Source of the DNA: Chiayiivirga flava
Lineage (GTDB): Bacteria; Pseudomonadota; Gammaproteobacteria; Xanthomonadales; Xanthomonadaceae
NCBI RefSeq assembly: GCF_014202825.1
Contig: NZ_JACHHP010000002.1
Location: 186,001 to 250,000 of the forward strand
DNA: 64,000 bases
Reading direction: 5' to 3'
The notes beneath the pieces were generated by a model. That model was not told where the DNA came from. It saw only the letters and a program-made list of their open reading frames with translations, and did not search any database. Of the stretch, positions 42,141 through 50,214 are shown one piece after another (position 1 is the first letter of the stretch; each line of letters begins with the position of its first letter). A program made the translations under genes and the position numbers.

Positions 42141-43244
42141 GTGAGCGCCGCGCCGCCCGCATTGCCTGCCACCGGGGACGACGCGGCCACGCGTGGCACG
42201 CCGACGACGCTTGCGCACGGCCTTGCCCGGCGCGACAACAACTTCAACCTGATCCGCCTGATCGCGGCGTGGCTGGTGATCTATGGCCACTCCTACGCGA
42301 TCACGGCCGATCCGGGCCGGGATCTGATCCTGCGCTACGTGCAGATCAAGTTCGCCGGCGGGGTGGCGGTGGACGTGTTCTTCTTCGTGTCCGGGGTGCT
42401 GATCGCCGCGAGCCTGGCGCGGCACTCGTTGCGCGAATACCTGGTCGCGCGCGTGCTGCGCATCTACCCGGCGCTGCTGGTGTGCGTGGCGCTGACGGTG
42501 TTCGTGCTCGGGCCGCTGGCGACGGTCGACGCCGGCTACTGGCGCGACCCGCAGACCTGGCGCTATCTGTGGGTGAACGCCACGCTGTGGAGCACCGAGC
42601 ACATGCTGCCGGGCGTGTTCGCGGGGCTGCCGAACCAGGGCGTCAACGGTTCGCTGTGGTCGCTGCCGATCGAGGTGCGGCTGTACCTGGTGCTCGCGCT
42701 CGTGTCCCTGGTGGGCCTGTTCCGGCCCGAGCGCTTCAACGCGTGCTTCGTCGTCGCGATGGCGGTCGGCTTCCTCGTGCTCGGCACCGGCACGCTGAAA
42801 CCCGCCGACAGCAACAGCGCGTGGTGCACGGCCTATTTCCTCACCGGCGCGTTCTGCTGGCACAACCGCGAGCGCATCCCGCTGTCGTGGCCGCTGCTGT
42901 TCGCGGTGCTCTGCGTGGCCGCGGCCACGTTCGGCGGGCCGCGCTACCACGTCGGCTATTTCCTCGCGGTGTGTTACGGCGTGCTGATGCTGGCCTTCGT
43001 GCCGCGGCTGCCGGTGATCCGGCACACCGATCTTTCCTACGGGCTCTATCTTTACGGCTGGCCGACCCAGCAGCTGGTGCAACTGGCGTGGCCCACGGCC
43101 GGCTGGGGCGGCAACACGGCCGTCGCGACCGTGCTTGCGCTGTTGCTGGCGTGGGCCTCGTGGACGTGGATCGAGGCACCTGCGCTGCGCCTGAAACACC
43201 GCCTCGTCGGCGCGCGCCCGGCGGCGCGCGCCGCGATGCCGTGA
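42141..43244 (+). CDS. Acyltransferase family 3 membrane protein
   Basis: Predicted O-acyltransferase of 367 residues with about ten membrane helices; N-terminus NNFNLIRLIAAWLVIYGHSYAI, then FFFVSGVLIA and SLWSLPIEVRLYL, the family active region. Start: GTG at 42141, just after the terminator hairpin; a GTG at 42093 would place the hairpin inside the coding region. Neither has an SD, so the start is uncertain. Substrate unknown; no LPS genes adjacent. Confidence 0.82.
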   Translation: MSAAPPALPATGDDAATRGTPTTLAHGLARRDNNFNLIRLIAAWLVIYGHSYAITADPGRDLILRYVQIKFAGGVAVDVFFFVSGVLIAASLARHSLREYLVARVLRIYPALLVCVALTVFVLGPLATVDAGYWRDPQTWRYLWVNATLWSTEHMLPGVFAGLPNQGVNGSLWSLPIEVRLYLVLALVSLVGLFRPERFNACFVVAMAVGFLVLGTGTLKPADSNSAWCTAYFLTGAFCWHNRERIPLSWPLLFAVLCVAAATFGGPRYHVGYFLAVCYGVLMLAFVPRLPVIRHTDLSYGLYLYGWPTQQLVQLAWPTAGWGGNTAVATVLALLLAWASWTWIEAPALRLKHRLVGARPAARAAMP

Positions 43245-43245
43245 C

Positions 43246-44115
43246 TCAGAACCGTCCGGCGCGAACGTCCTCGAAGGCCTGGCGGATCTCGTCCGGCGTG
43301 TTCATCACGAACGGGCCGTAACGCGCCACCGGCTCGTTCAGCGGCCGGCCCGCCACCAACAGAAAACGCGCCTCGCCCTCGCCCGCGGCCACGTGCACCT
43401 CGCCGCCGTCGCCGAGCACGCCGAGCTGGCCGCGCCGCAGCGTGGCAGCGCGCTGGGTACCGTCGACGGCCACATCGCCGACGAACGGATACACGAAGCC
43501 GTGATGGCCGTCGGGCAGCCGCGCCTCGAAGCGCGCACCGGCCGGCAAGGTCACGTCGAGGTAGAGCGGTTCCGTGCCGGGCGCCTGCACCGGGCCGCGC
43601 GTGCCGTCGTGTTCGCCCGCAATCACGCGCACGCGACCGCCGTCCGGCAGGTCGCGCTCGGGAATGTCCTGCGGCGGGATGTCCTGGTAGCGCGGCGCGG
43701 TCATCTTGTCCTTCGCCGGCAGGTTCACCCACAGCTGGAATCCCCACATCAGGCCGTTTTCCTGTTCCGGCATCTCCGAATGCTGCAGACCGCGGCCGGC
43801 CGTCATCCACTGCACCGAACCGGGCTGCAGCAGGCCTTCGTTGCCGGCCGTATCACGATGCCGCATGCGGCCGGCCAGCATGTAGGTGACGGTCTCGAAG
43901 CCGCGGTGCGGATGCGTCGGGAAGCCGGCGATGTAGTCGCCCGGGTCGTCGGAACGGAATTCGTCGAGCAGCAGGAACGGATCGAGCCGGTCGAGCGCCG
44001 GCTGGCCGATGAGCCGTGTGAGCTTCACGCCCGCGCCGTCGCTGGCGGGCAGGCCGGGCAGCACGCGCGCGACGCTGCGGCGGATCGGGACAGGTGTGGC
44101 GGGGCTGGCAGACAT
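43246..44115 (-). CDS. Pirin family protein (quercetinase-like cupin)
   Basis: Cupin protein of 289 residues. Metal-site and pirin motifs: FPTHPHRGFETVTYMLAG, HRDTAGNEG, LQHSEMP and a C-terminal pirin domain ending RYGPFVMNTPDEIRQAF. Some bacterial pirins have quercetin 2,3-dioxygenase activity, others bind partners; activity here is unproven. It is convergent with the acyltransferase (stop 43244), separated by one base. Confidence 0.92.
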   Translation of the reverse strand: MSASPATPVPIRRSVARVLPGLPASDGAGVKLTRLIGQPALDRLDPFLLLDEFRSDDPGDYIAGFPTHPHRGFETVTYMLAGRMRHRDTAGNEGLLQPGSVQWMTAGRGLQHSEMPEQENGLMWGFQLWVNLPAKDKMTAPRYQDIPPQDIPERDLPDGGRVRVIAGEHDGTRGPVQAPGTEPLYLDVTLPAGARFEARLPDGHHGFVYPFVGDVAVDGTQRAATLRRGQLGVLGDGGEVHVAAGEGEARFLLVAGRPLNEPVARYGPFVMNTPDEIRQAFEDVRAGRF

Positions 44116-44361
44116 GCTGGACTCCACGAAGGACAGGTTCCCTTTGTAGGGCCACGACCTCGCCGGGGGAATGCGCCGGAGGCGGAACGCATCGTTCACC
44201 GTGGCAGAACGCCGGCGGTCGTGGCGGTGCGTCGATTCGTCGCGCCGGCCCGATGCCGCGACGGCACGCGGCGCCGCGCGTGGTCTAATCGGCGCTCGCA
44301 CGGCGACGTGCTCGGCTTGGATCGGCGTCGGCACGACGCTTCGGGGAGAGAGGGGCACACG

Positions 44362-45243
44362 ATGGGCGGCAACCAGCTGCTGACGATTTTCCTGCCGATC
44401 GCGCTCGCGATCGTGATGGCGGGCCTCGGCCTGCACCTGACGCTGGCCGATTTCCGCCGCGTCGCCAAGCAACCGCGCGCGGTGATCGTGGCGCTGGCCG
44501 TGCAGACGCTGCTGCTGCCGCCGGTGGCGTTCGGCATCGCATACGTCCTGAACCTGCCGCCGGAATTCGCGGTCGGCATGGTGCTGCTCTCGGCCTCGCC
44601 CGGCGGCGTCACAGCCAACATCTTCAGCCACCTCGCCCGCGGCGACGTGGCGCTCAACGTCACGCTCACGGCGGTCAACAGCCTGCTCGCGCTGGTGACG
44701 CTGCCGCTGTGGACCGGGCTCGCGCTCAACGTGTTCCTCGGCAGCGAGAATGCCGTGCCGCCGCCGCTGCGCAAGCTGGTGGAAGTGGCGGTGATCGCGC
44801 TGGTGCCGGTGGCGCTGGGCATGGCGCTGCGTGCGTGGAAGCCGAAGATGGCCGATGCGGCGGAAAAGCCGGTGCGGCTTCTGTCGACGGTGGTGCTGGC
44901 GCTGCTCATCGTGCTGGCCATCGCGAGCGAGTTCTCCACCTTGCTCGAACACGTGGCCGCCATCGGCATCGCCTGCCTCGCGTTCAACCTCATCAGCCTG
45001 TTCTCGGGCTACCTCTCGGGCCTGGTGATGAAGCTTGGCCGGCCGCAGGCGATCGCGATCGGCTTCGAGATCAGCATCCACAACAGCACGCTGGCGATCC
45101 TGCTGGCGCTGCAGGTGCTGGGCAGCGAACTGGTGGCGATTCCGCCGGCGGTGTATGCGGTGCTGATGTATCCGGTGGCGGCGGCGTTTGCGTTCTGGTT
45201 GTTGCGGCGGCAGCGGAAGGAGGCGGTGACGCCGGTGGTGTAG
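44362..45243 (+). CDS. Bile acid:sodium symporter family (BASS) transporter
   Basis: Integral membrane protein of 293 residues with nine to ten helices. Family features: VLLSASPGGVTANIFSHLARGD with the crossed-helix Asn region, and IGFEISIHNSTLAILLAL. The substrate may be an organic anion; annotation as bile-acid transporter is only by family. GGGAG/AGGGG precedes the ATG. Single gene, divergent from pirin with 246 bases between. Confidence 0.92.
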   Translation: MGGNQLLTIFLPIALAIVMAGLGLHLTLADFRRVAKQPRAVIVALAVQTLLLPPVAFGIAYVLNLPPEFAVGMVLLSASPGGVTANIFSHLARGDVALNVTLTAVNSLLALVTLPLWTGLALNVFLGSENAVPPPLRKLVEVAVIALVPVALGMALRAWKPKMADAAEKPVRLLSTVVLALLIVLAIASEFSTLLEHVAAIGIACLAFNLISLFSGYLSGLVMKLGRPQAIAIGFEISIHNSTLAILLALQVLGSELVAIPPAVYAVLMYPVAAAFAFWLLRRQRKEAVTPVV

Positions 45244-45601
45244 GCGGCCAGTGCTGGTGCCACGTCGGCACCGCATCGGCACCCACCGCATCGACACTGC
45301 GACGGCACCGATATCGACATCGGCAGCGCGACCAAGGCGAAGCGGCGCGTGACGCCGCGACCTGCACAACCGTCGCACCCTTCCCAATCGTCATTCCCGC
45401 GAACGCGGGAATCCAGTGCCCCTTCTTGGTTTTGCTCTGCCTGCCTTGTCGTTGAATCTCCAAGAGCCAACGCCAAGAAAGGGCACTGGATTCCCGCATT
45501 CGCGAGAATGACGTCGGGTGGGGTGATCGGAACGGCGAAAGCCGCGGTTTCGACTGCGTTCTGGGTTTCGACGGGGTTCGCGGTGTCGACGACGTCCGCG
45601 C
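45244..45601. other. Intergenic region with inverted-repeat pair
   Basis: No gene supported. It holds the family B inverted pair at 45389-45513, plus a GC-rich stretch of short CGGCACC/CATCGAC near-repeats at 45250-45350. It lies between two convergent stops. Confidence 0.7.
45389..45513. repeat. Interspersed palindromic repeat, family B, inverted pair
   Basis: Left arm CGTCATTCCCGCGAACGCGG plus GAATCCAGTGCCC; the right arm is its reverse complement with a few changes. It resembles the family A elements in layout (CGTC, hairpin, CCAGTG) but differs in stem sequence. ATTCCCGC(N)GCGGGAAT cores of this type occur in many proteobacteria. Confidence 0.8.
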
Positions 45602-47767
45602 CTAGGCCGCCTCGAGTTTCGCGAACGCAAGCACCAGCCATTTTGGCCCCGCGTCCTCGAAGTTCACATGCACGCGTGCGTGCGCGCCCGAACCTTCGGC
45701 GTCCATGATCGTGCCCTCGCCGAAGTGCGCGTGCCGCACGCGCTGGCCCAGCTTCCATGCCGCCGGCATTTCCTGCTCGATGGAACGGGCACGGGACGTG
45801 CCCATCGTCGACGGATAACTCACCTGCACCCGCGGCCGCACCTCGTGCAGCACCTCGTTCGGAATCTCGCGCAGGAAGCGTGAGGGCATCCCGTACGTGT
45901 CCATGCCGTGGATGCGACGCGATTCGGCGTAGGTGAGCACCAGTTTCTGCCGCGCACGCGTGATGCCGACGTAGGCGAGGCGGCGCTCTTCCTCCAGCCG
46001 CCCGGCTTCGTCGAGCGAGCGCTGGCTCGGGAACAGGCCTTCCTCCAGCCCGCCGAGGAACACGAGCGGAAACTCGAGACCCTTGGCCGAATGCAGCGTC
46101 ATCAGCTGCACGCCGTCTTCCCACGACTGTGCCTGGCCTTCGCCGGCTTCGAGCGAGGCATAGGCGAGGAAGCTCACCAGCTCCGGCAATTCTTCTTCCG
46201 CTTCGATGCGCACGAAACGGCTCGCCACGGTGACGAGTTCGTCGAGGTTGTCGGTGCGCGAATCGAGCAGGCCTTTCGACTCGGCCGCGTAGTGCGCACG
46301 CAGGCCGGACTTCGCCAGCACGTGGTCGATCTGTTCGGCGAGGTCGAGATCGGCGATGTCCTTCGCGAGCTGTTCGATCAGTTCGACGAAGGCACGCAGC
46401 GCGTTCTTCGCACGGCCGGCCAGCGTGCCGTCGGTGAGCTCCAGCAGCACCGATTCCCACAGCGGCGCCGCGCTGTCGCGCGCGCGCGAACGCACCTGCT
46501 CCAGCGTGCGGCCGCCGATGCCGCGCGTCGGCGTGTTGACCGCACGCTCGAACGCCGCGTCGTCGGCGCGATTCGTGATCAGGCGAAGGTAGGCCAACGT
46601 GTCCTTGATTTCGGCGCGCTCGAAGAAGCGCAGGCCGCCGTAGACGCGGTACGGCAGCGAGGCCTGGATCAGCGCCTCTTCGAATGCACGCGACTGCGCG
46701 TTCGAGCGGTACAGGATGGCGCAGTCGAGCGCGGTGCCGCCGTCGCGGATCCATTGCTGGATGCGTTCGATGACGAAGCGCGCTTCGTCGATTTCGTTGT
46801 AGGCGGCGTAGAGATCGATCGGTTCGCCGTCGGCGTCTTCGGTCCACAGTTTCTTGCCGAGGCGCGACGGATTGTTCGCGATCACCGCGTTCGCCGCCGC
46901 CAGCACGTTCGCGGTGGAACGGTAGTTCTGCTCCAGCTTGATCGTGGTGGCGCCGGGGAAATCGCGCAGGAATTGCTGCACGTTCTCGACCTTGGCGCCG
47001 CGCCAGCCGTAGATCGACTGGTCGTCGTCGCCCACCACCAGCACCTTGCCGGTGTCGCCGGCGAGCACGCGCACGAAGGCGTACTGGATGGTGTTGGTGT
47101 CCTGGAATTCGTCGACGAGGATCTGGCCGAAGCGCTGGCGGTAGTGTGCGAGCAGGCCGGCGTTCTGCAGCAGCAGTTCGTGCGCGCGCAGCAGCAGTTC
47201 GGCGAAGTCGACGAGGCCGGAGCGGCGGCACAGGGCGTCGTAGGCGGTGTAGATCTGCAGCAGGGTGTCGGTGGCGTGGTGGCCGTCCTGGATGTGCTGC
47301 GGGCGCTTGCCTTCGTCCTTCTGGTTGTTGATGAACCACGCGGCCTGTCGTGGCGGCCAGCGGCTGTCGTCGATGCCGAGGTCGGCGATGACGCGCTTGA
47401 TCAGGCGCAGCTGGTCGTCGCTGTCGAGCACCTGGAAGCTTTCCGGCAGGCCGGCTTCCTGCCAGTGCAGGCGCAGCAGGCGGTGCGCGAGCGAGTGGAA
47501 GGTGCCGATCCACATGCCGCGCGTGCCGTCGGGCATCAGTGTGTCGCAGCGGTGGCGCATCTCGCGCGCGGCCTTGTTGGTGAAGGTGACGGCGAGCACG
47601 CCCCACGCGGGCACGCGCTCCACCTGCAGCAGCCACGCAATGCGGTGCACGAGGACGCGGGTCTTGCCGGAGCCGGCGCCGGCGAGGATCAGGCTGTGGC
47701 CGGGGGGCGCGGAGACGGCGTCGCGCTGGGCGGCGTTGAGGCCGTCGAGAAGGTGGGAAACATCCAT
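45602..47767 (-). CDS. uvrD: ATP-dependent DNA helicase UvrD/Rep family
   Basis: SF1 helicase of 721 residues for nucleotide excision and mismatch repair. Walker A AGAGSGKT (29-36), TFTNKAAREM, VDEFQDTN, GDDDQSIYGWRGA and QNYRSTANVL, then TLHSAKGLEFPLVFLGGLEEGLFP and VGITRARQKLVL, all in order; C-terminal UvrD-type tail. Start at 47767 (MDVSHLLDGLNAAQ) fits UvrD N-termini; upstream frame has Arg/Gln-rich non-homologous residues. Convergent with BASS. Confidence 0.96.
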   Translation of the reverse strand: MDVSHLLDGLNAAQRDAVSAPPGHSLILAGAGSGKTRVLVHRIAWLLQVERVPAWGVLAVTFTNKAAREMRHRCDTLMPDGTRGMWIGTFHSLAHRLLRLHWQEAGLPESFQVLDSDDQLRLIKRVIADLGIDDSRWPPRQAAWFINNQKDEGKRPQHIQDGHHATDTLLQIYTAYDALCRRSGLVDFAELLLRAHELLLQNAGLLAHYRQRFGQILVDEFQDTNTIQYAFVRVLAGDTGKVLVVGDDDQSIYGWRGAKVENVQQFLRDFPGATTIKLEQNYRSTANVLAAANAVIANNPSRLGKKLWTEDADGEPIDLYAAYNEIDEARFVIERIQQWIRDGGTALDCAILYRSNAQSRAFEEALIQASLPYRVYGGLRFFERAEIKDTLAYLRLITNRADDAAFERAVNTPTRGIGGRTLEQVRSRARDSAAPLWESVLLELTDGTLAGRAKNALRAFVELIEQLAKDIADLDLAEQIDHVLAKSGLRAHYAAESKGLLDSRTDNLDELVTVASRFVRIEAEEELPELVSFLAYASLEAGEGQAQSWEDGVQLMTLHSAKGLEFPLVFLGGLEEGLFPSQRSLDEAGRLEEERRLAYVGITRARQKLVLTYAESRRIHGMDTYGMPSRFLREIPNEVLHEVRPRVQVSYPSTMGTSRARSIEQEMPAAWKLGQRVRHAHFGEGTIMDAEGSGAHARVHVNFEDAGPKWLVLAFAKLEAA

Positions 47768-48141
47768 CGGGGAATTGTAGCGGGGGTGGTGCGTGCGGGT
47801 TCGGGGTTGCTGCTGGATGCGTGATCGTTGATGCGCGGCAGATGCAACGAGTGTCGCGAGGGTGCGCGTCGAGACGCGCTGCCGCATCGCTTCCGACGAA
47901 GCCTGGGCGCGCACGACTGCGAACTCCTCCACCCCGTCGTCCCGGCGAAAGCCGGGACCCAGTGGCGTTTCCTGGTTTTGATCCGACGCGAGGAAGCAAA
48001 CCGAGCAACGCCGCTGGGCCCCGGCTTTCGCCGGGACGACGGGTTGGGTTGAGGCCGGGCGAGAGGGGCGACATTTCGACTTCGATCAACGGATATGCCT
48101 TCGAGCAATCGCGTTCGCAGCCGCAGTCGCCCACGATTCCG
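47768..48141. other. Intergenic region with a repeat pair
   Basis: No gene. It contains the family A pair (47929-48048). The upstream sequence of uvrD (promoter region, minus strand) and the 3' end of the TetR gene face into it. Confidence 0.6.
47929..48048. repeat. Interspersed palindromic repeat, family A, inverted pair
   Basis: CACCCCGTCGTCCCGGCGAA followed by AGCCGGGACCCAGTGGCG at the left, with GCAACGCCGCTGGGCCCCGG and CTTTCGCCGGGACGACGGG at the right. The pair encloses a roughly 40-base core. Second copy of the family at 2840-2966. Confidence 0.85.
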
Positions 48142-48759
48142 TCAGCGCTTCCGAATCCCGTCGATCAACAGATCCAGCGCCTGCATCACCATCCCATACA
48201 ACGAAAAACTCCCCGTATTCCGCAACCACAACCGCATCAACCCATGGATCGCCCCGTGCAGCGTGAACGCCGCCGCCTGCAGATCCAGATCCCCACGCAC
48301 CTGCCCCGCCTCCCGCGCCAGTTCCAGCATGCGCCGCGTGCAGCCGACGAAGAATTCCGTGCGCGTGTGCTCCAGCGCCCGCAACGGCTCCATCTCGTCC
48401 GTGAGCTCGCAGCGGTTGATCAGGATGTCGCAGGCGTTCTGCTGGTGCCCGTTCTGCTCGATCTTGTGCATGGAATCGAGCAGATGCCCGCGCCACGCGC
48501 CGAGCGGATCGGCATGCGGGGTGCGCAGCAGCAATTCGAAACTATCGTAGAGCGGCAGGATGATGCGGTCGCTCATCGCCAGCAGCACGTCGGTCTTGTT
48601 CTTGAAATGCCAGTACACGGCACCGCGCGTGTGCCCGGCGCGCTGGGCGATGTCTTCCAGCCGCGTGCGCGCCACGCCCTTTTCGCGGAACACCACTTCG
48701 GCCGCGTCGAGGATGGCGTCGCGGGTGAGCTGGGCTTCTTCCTTGGTTTTCCTGGCCAT
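48142..48759 (-). CDS. acrR: TetR/AcrR family repressor of the acr efflux operon
   Basis: DNA-binding repressor of 205 residues. The N-terminal HTH, LEDIAQRAGHTRGAVYWHFKNKTDV, matches AcrR/TtgR closely. It is divergent from acrA, and a 24-bp AcrR-type palindrome lies between them. The ligand-binding domain follows and would release the repressor on binding drugs. Start MARKTKEEAQLTRDAILDAA at 48759 is chosen over an upstream extension. The symbol rests on position and HTH. Confidence 0.9.
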   Translation of the reverse strand: MARKTKEEAQLTRDAILDAAEVVFREKGVARTRLEDIAQRAGHTRGAVYWHFKNKTDVLLAMSDRIILPLYDSFELLLRTPHADPLGAWRGHLLDSMHKIEQNGHQQNACDILINRCELTDEMEPLRALEHTRTEFFVGCTRRMLELAREAGQVRGDLDLQAAAFTLHGAIHGLMRLWLRNTGSFSLYGMVMQALDLLIDGIRKR

Positions 48760-48855
48760 GGGCTGCGGGGAACCGGATGAGGGAGGGAGGTCGGCGGATG
48801 CGCAGTGTGGCGCCAATCTGAACGCAAACCACGCCGAGCCGAACTGGTCTCACTT

Positions 48856-48879
48856 TACATACGTTCGTGGATGTATGTA
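48856..48879. promoter_or_regulatory. AcrR-type operator between acrR and acrA
   Basis: 24-bp inverted repeat with arms TACATAC (48856-48862) and GTATGTA (48873-48879), extending by TT/AA to a total arm of ten. E. coli AcrR binds TACATAC...GTATGTA of the same length and spacing. It lies 97 bases from the acrR start and 111 from acrA. TTTACA -35-like boxes overlap both arms, suggesting that repressor binding blocks divergent promoters. Confidence 0.88.
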
Positions 48880-48989
48880 AAGTTCGCATCCTCGCTCGTG
48901 CTGCACTGCGTCACGGCCGGTTCACCCGGTCCCGACGCCCCGATGCGGCCGCGCGATTCCCGATTTCCTGCTTGCGCGAGACCCTTCCC

Positions 48990-50210
48990 ATGCCTGCGAC
49001 TCCCACGCTGCGCCGCCTCTCCCTCCTCCCCGTCGGCGCACTTGCCGCGCTGGTCCTCGCCGGTTGCGGCAAGGACGAAGCCCCGCCCGCCCCGCTGCCG
49101 CCGCAGGTGGTGGTCGAACAGGTGGCCGTGCGCGACCTGCCGCTCACCCTCGCCTACCCGGCGCGCGTGTCCGGCTCGCGCGTGGTGGAAGTGCGCGCCC
49201 GCGTCACCGGCGTCGTCACCGAGCGCGCTTACACCGAAGGCCAGCCGGTGAAGGCCGGCGATCTGCTGTTCCGCATCGAGCCGGACACCTACCAGGCCCA
49301 GCTCGACCAGGCCCGCGCCCAGACCGCGCTGCAGCAGGCCACGATCACCAACGCGCAGGCCGAGTACGACCGCCTCAAGGCGCTGGTGGAAGAAGGCGCC
49401 GTCAGCCGGCGCGAGTTCGACGCCGCCGATGCCGCGCTGCGCCAGGCCAAGGCCGGCACTGCCGCCGCCAGCGCCGCGCAGAAGACCGCACAACTGAGCC
49501 TCGGCTACACCGAAGTGCGCGCGCCCGTGGCCGGCATCGCATCGAAGGAAGCGGTGACCGCCGGCAACGTGGTCAACGGCAGCGCCACCAGCGGCGGCGA
49601 CCTGCTCACCACCATCGTGCAGGCCGATCCGGCCTACGTCGAATTCTCCGTCACCGAACCCGAATTCCTGCGCCTGCGCGAGCTCTCGCAGGGCGACGAC
49701 AGCAAGCTCGCGGTGAGGGTCACCTCCGGTTCCACCTGCGCCACCGACGGCCGCGTCGACTTCACCGACACCTTCGTCAACGCCCAGTCCGGCACCGTGC
49801 GCGCGCGCGCCATCTTCGACAACAAGGACGGCTGCCTCGTCTCCGGCCAGTTCCTCGCCGTGCAGGTGACGGGCCTGTCGATCCCGCAGGCCATCGCCGT
49901 GCCGAAAACCGGCGTGCTGTTCGGCCAGGCCGGCGCGATGCTGTGGGTGGTGGGCGCGGACAACACCGTGCAGCCGCGCCCGGTGAAGATTCGCGAAACC
50001 TGGGAAACGAGCTGGATCCTCGACGAAGGCGTGCAGGCCGGCGAAACCATCGTCGTCGACGGCATCATGAAGGTGCGCCCGGGCGCGCCGGTGGTGCCGC
50101 TCACGCGCGAACAGGACGCCGCGCAGAAGGCCGAAGCCGCGGCCAAGAAGCAGCAGGCGCAGCAGCAGCCTTCCGAACAGCAGGCCGAACAGCCCGCGCA
50201 GGAGGGCTGA
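48990..50210 (+). CDS. acrA: RND efflux periplasmic adaptor (AcrA/MexA-like lipoprotein)
   Basis: Membrane fusion protein of 406 residues linking the RND pump to the outer-membrane channel. Lipoprotein signal LAALVLAGC, then VRARVTGVVTERAYTEGQPVKAGDLLFRIEP (lipoyl), a coiled-coil hairpin (YQAQLDQARAQTALQQ...YDRLKALVEEGAVSRREFD), and the beta-barrel and proximal domains. Gln-rich C-terminus. ATG at 48990. Five bases before acrB. Confidence 0.95.
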   Translation: MPATPTLRRLSLLPVGALAALVLAGCGKDEAPPAPLPPQVVVEQVAVRDLPLTLAYPARVSGSRVVEVRARVTGVVTERAYTEGQPVKAGDLLFRIEPDTYQAQLDQARAQTALQQATITNAQAEYDRLKALVEEGAVSRREFDAADAALRQAKAGTAAASAAQKTAQLSLGYTEVRAPVAGIASKEAVTAGNVVNGSATSGGDLLTTIVQADPAYVEFSVTEPEFLRLRELSQGDDSKLAVRVTSGSTCATDGRVDFTDTFVNAQSGTVRARAIFDNKDGCLVSGQFLAVQVTGLSIPQAIAVPKTGVLFGQAGAMLWVVGADNTVQPRPVKIRETWETSWILDEGVQAGETIVVDGIMKVRPGAPVVPLTREQDAAQKAEAAAKKQQAQQQPSEQQAEQPAQEG

Positions 50211-50214
50211 GCCC

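Noticed and set aside
38726-42247. 1173-aa open frame antisense to the TRAP protein and kinase genes
   Set aside because: A GC-rich shadow: Arg/His/Gly-rich, no domain, and the opposite frames have clear families.
45009-48134. 1041-aa open frame overlapping uvrD in another frame
   Set aside because: Arg/Ala/Pro-rich, spans a repeat and several genes; uvrD motifs are in the other frame.
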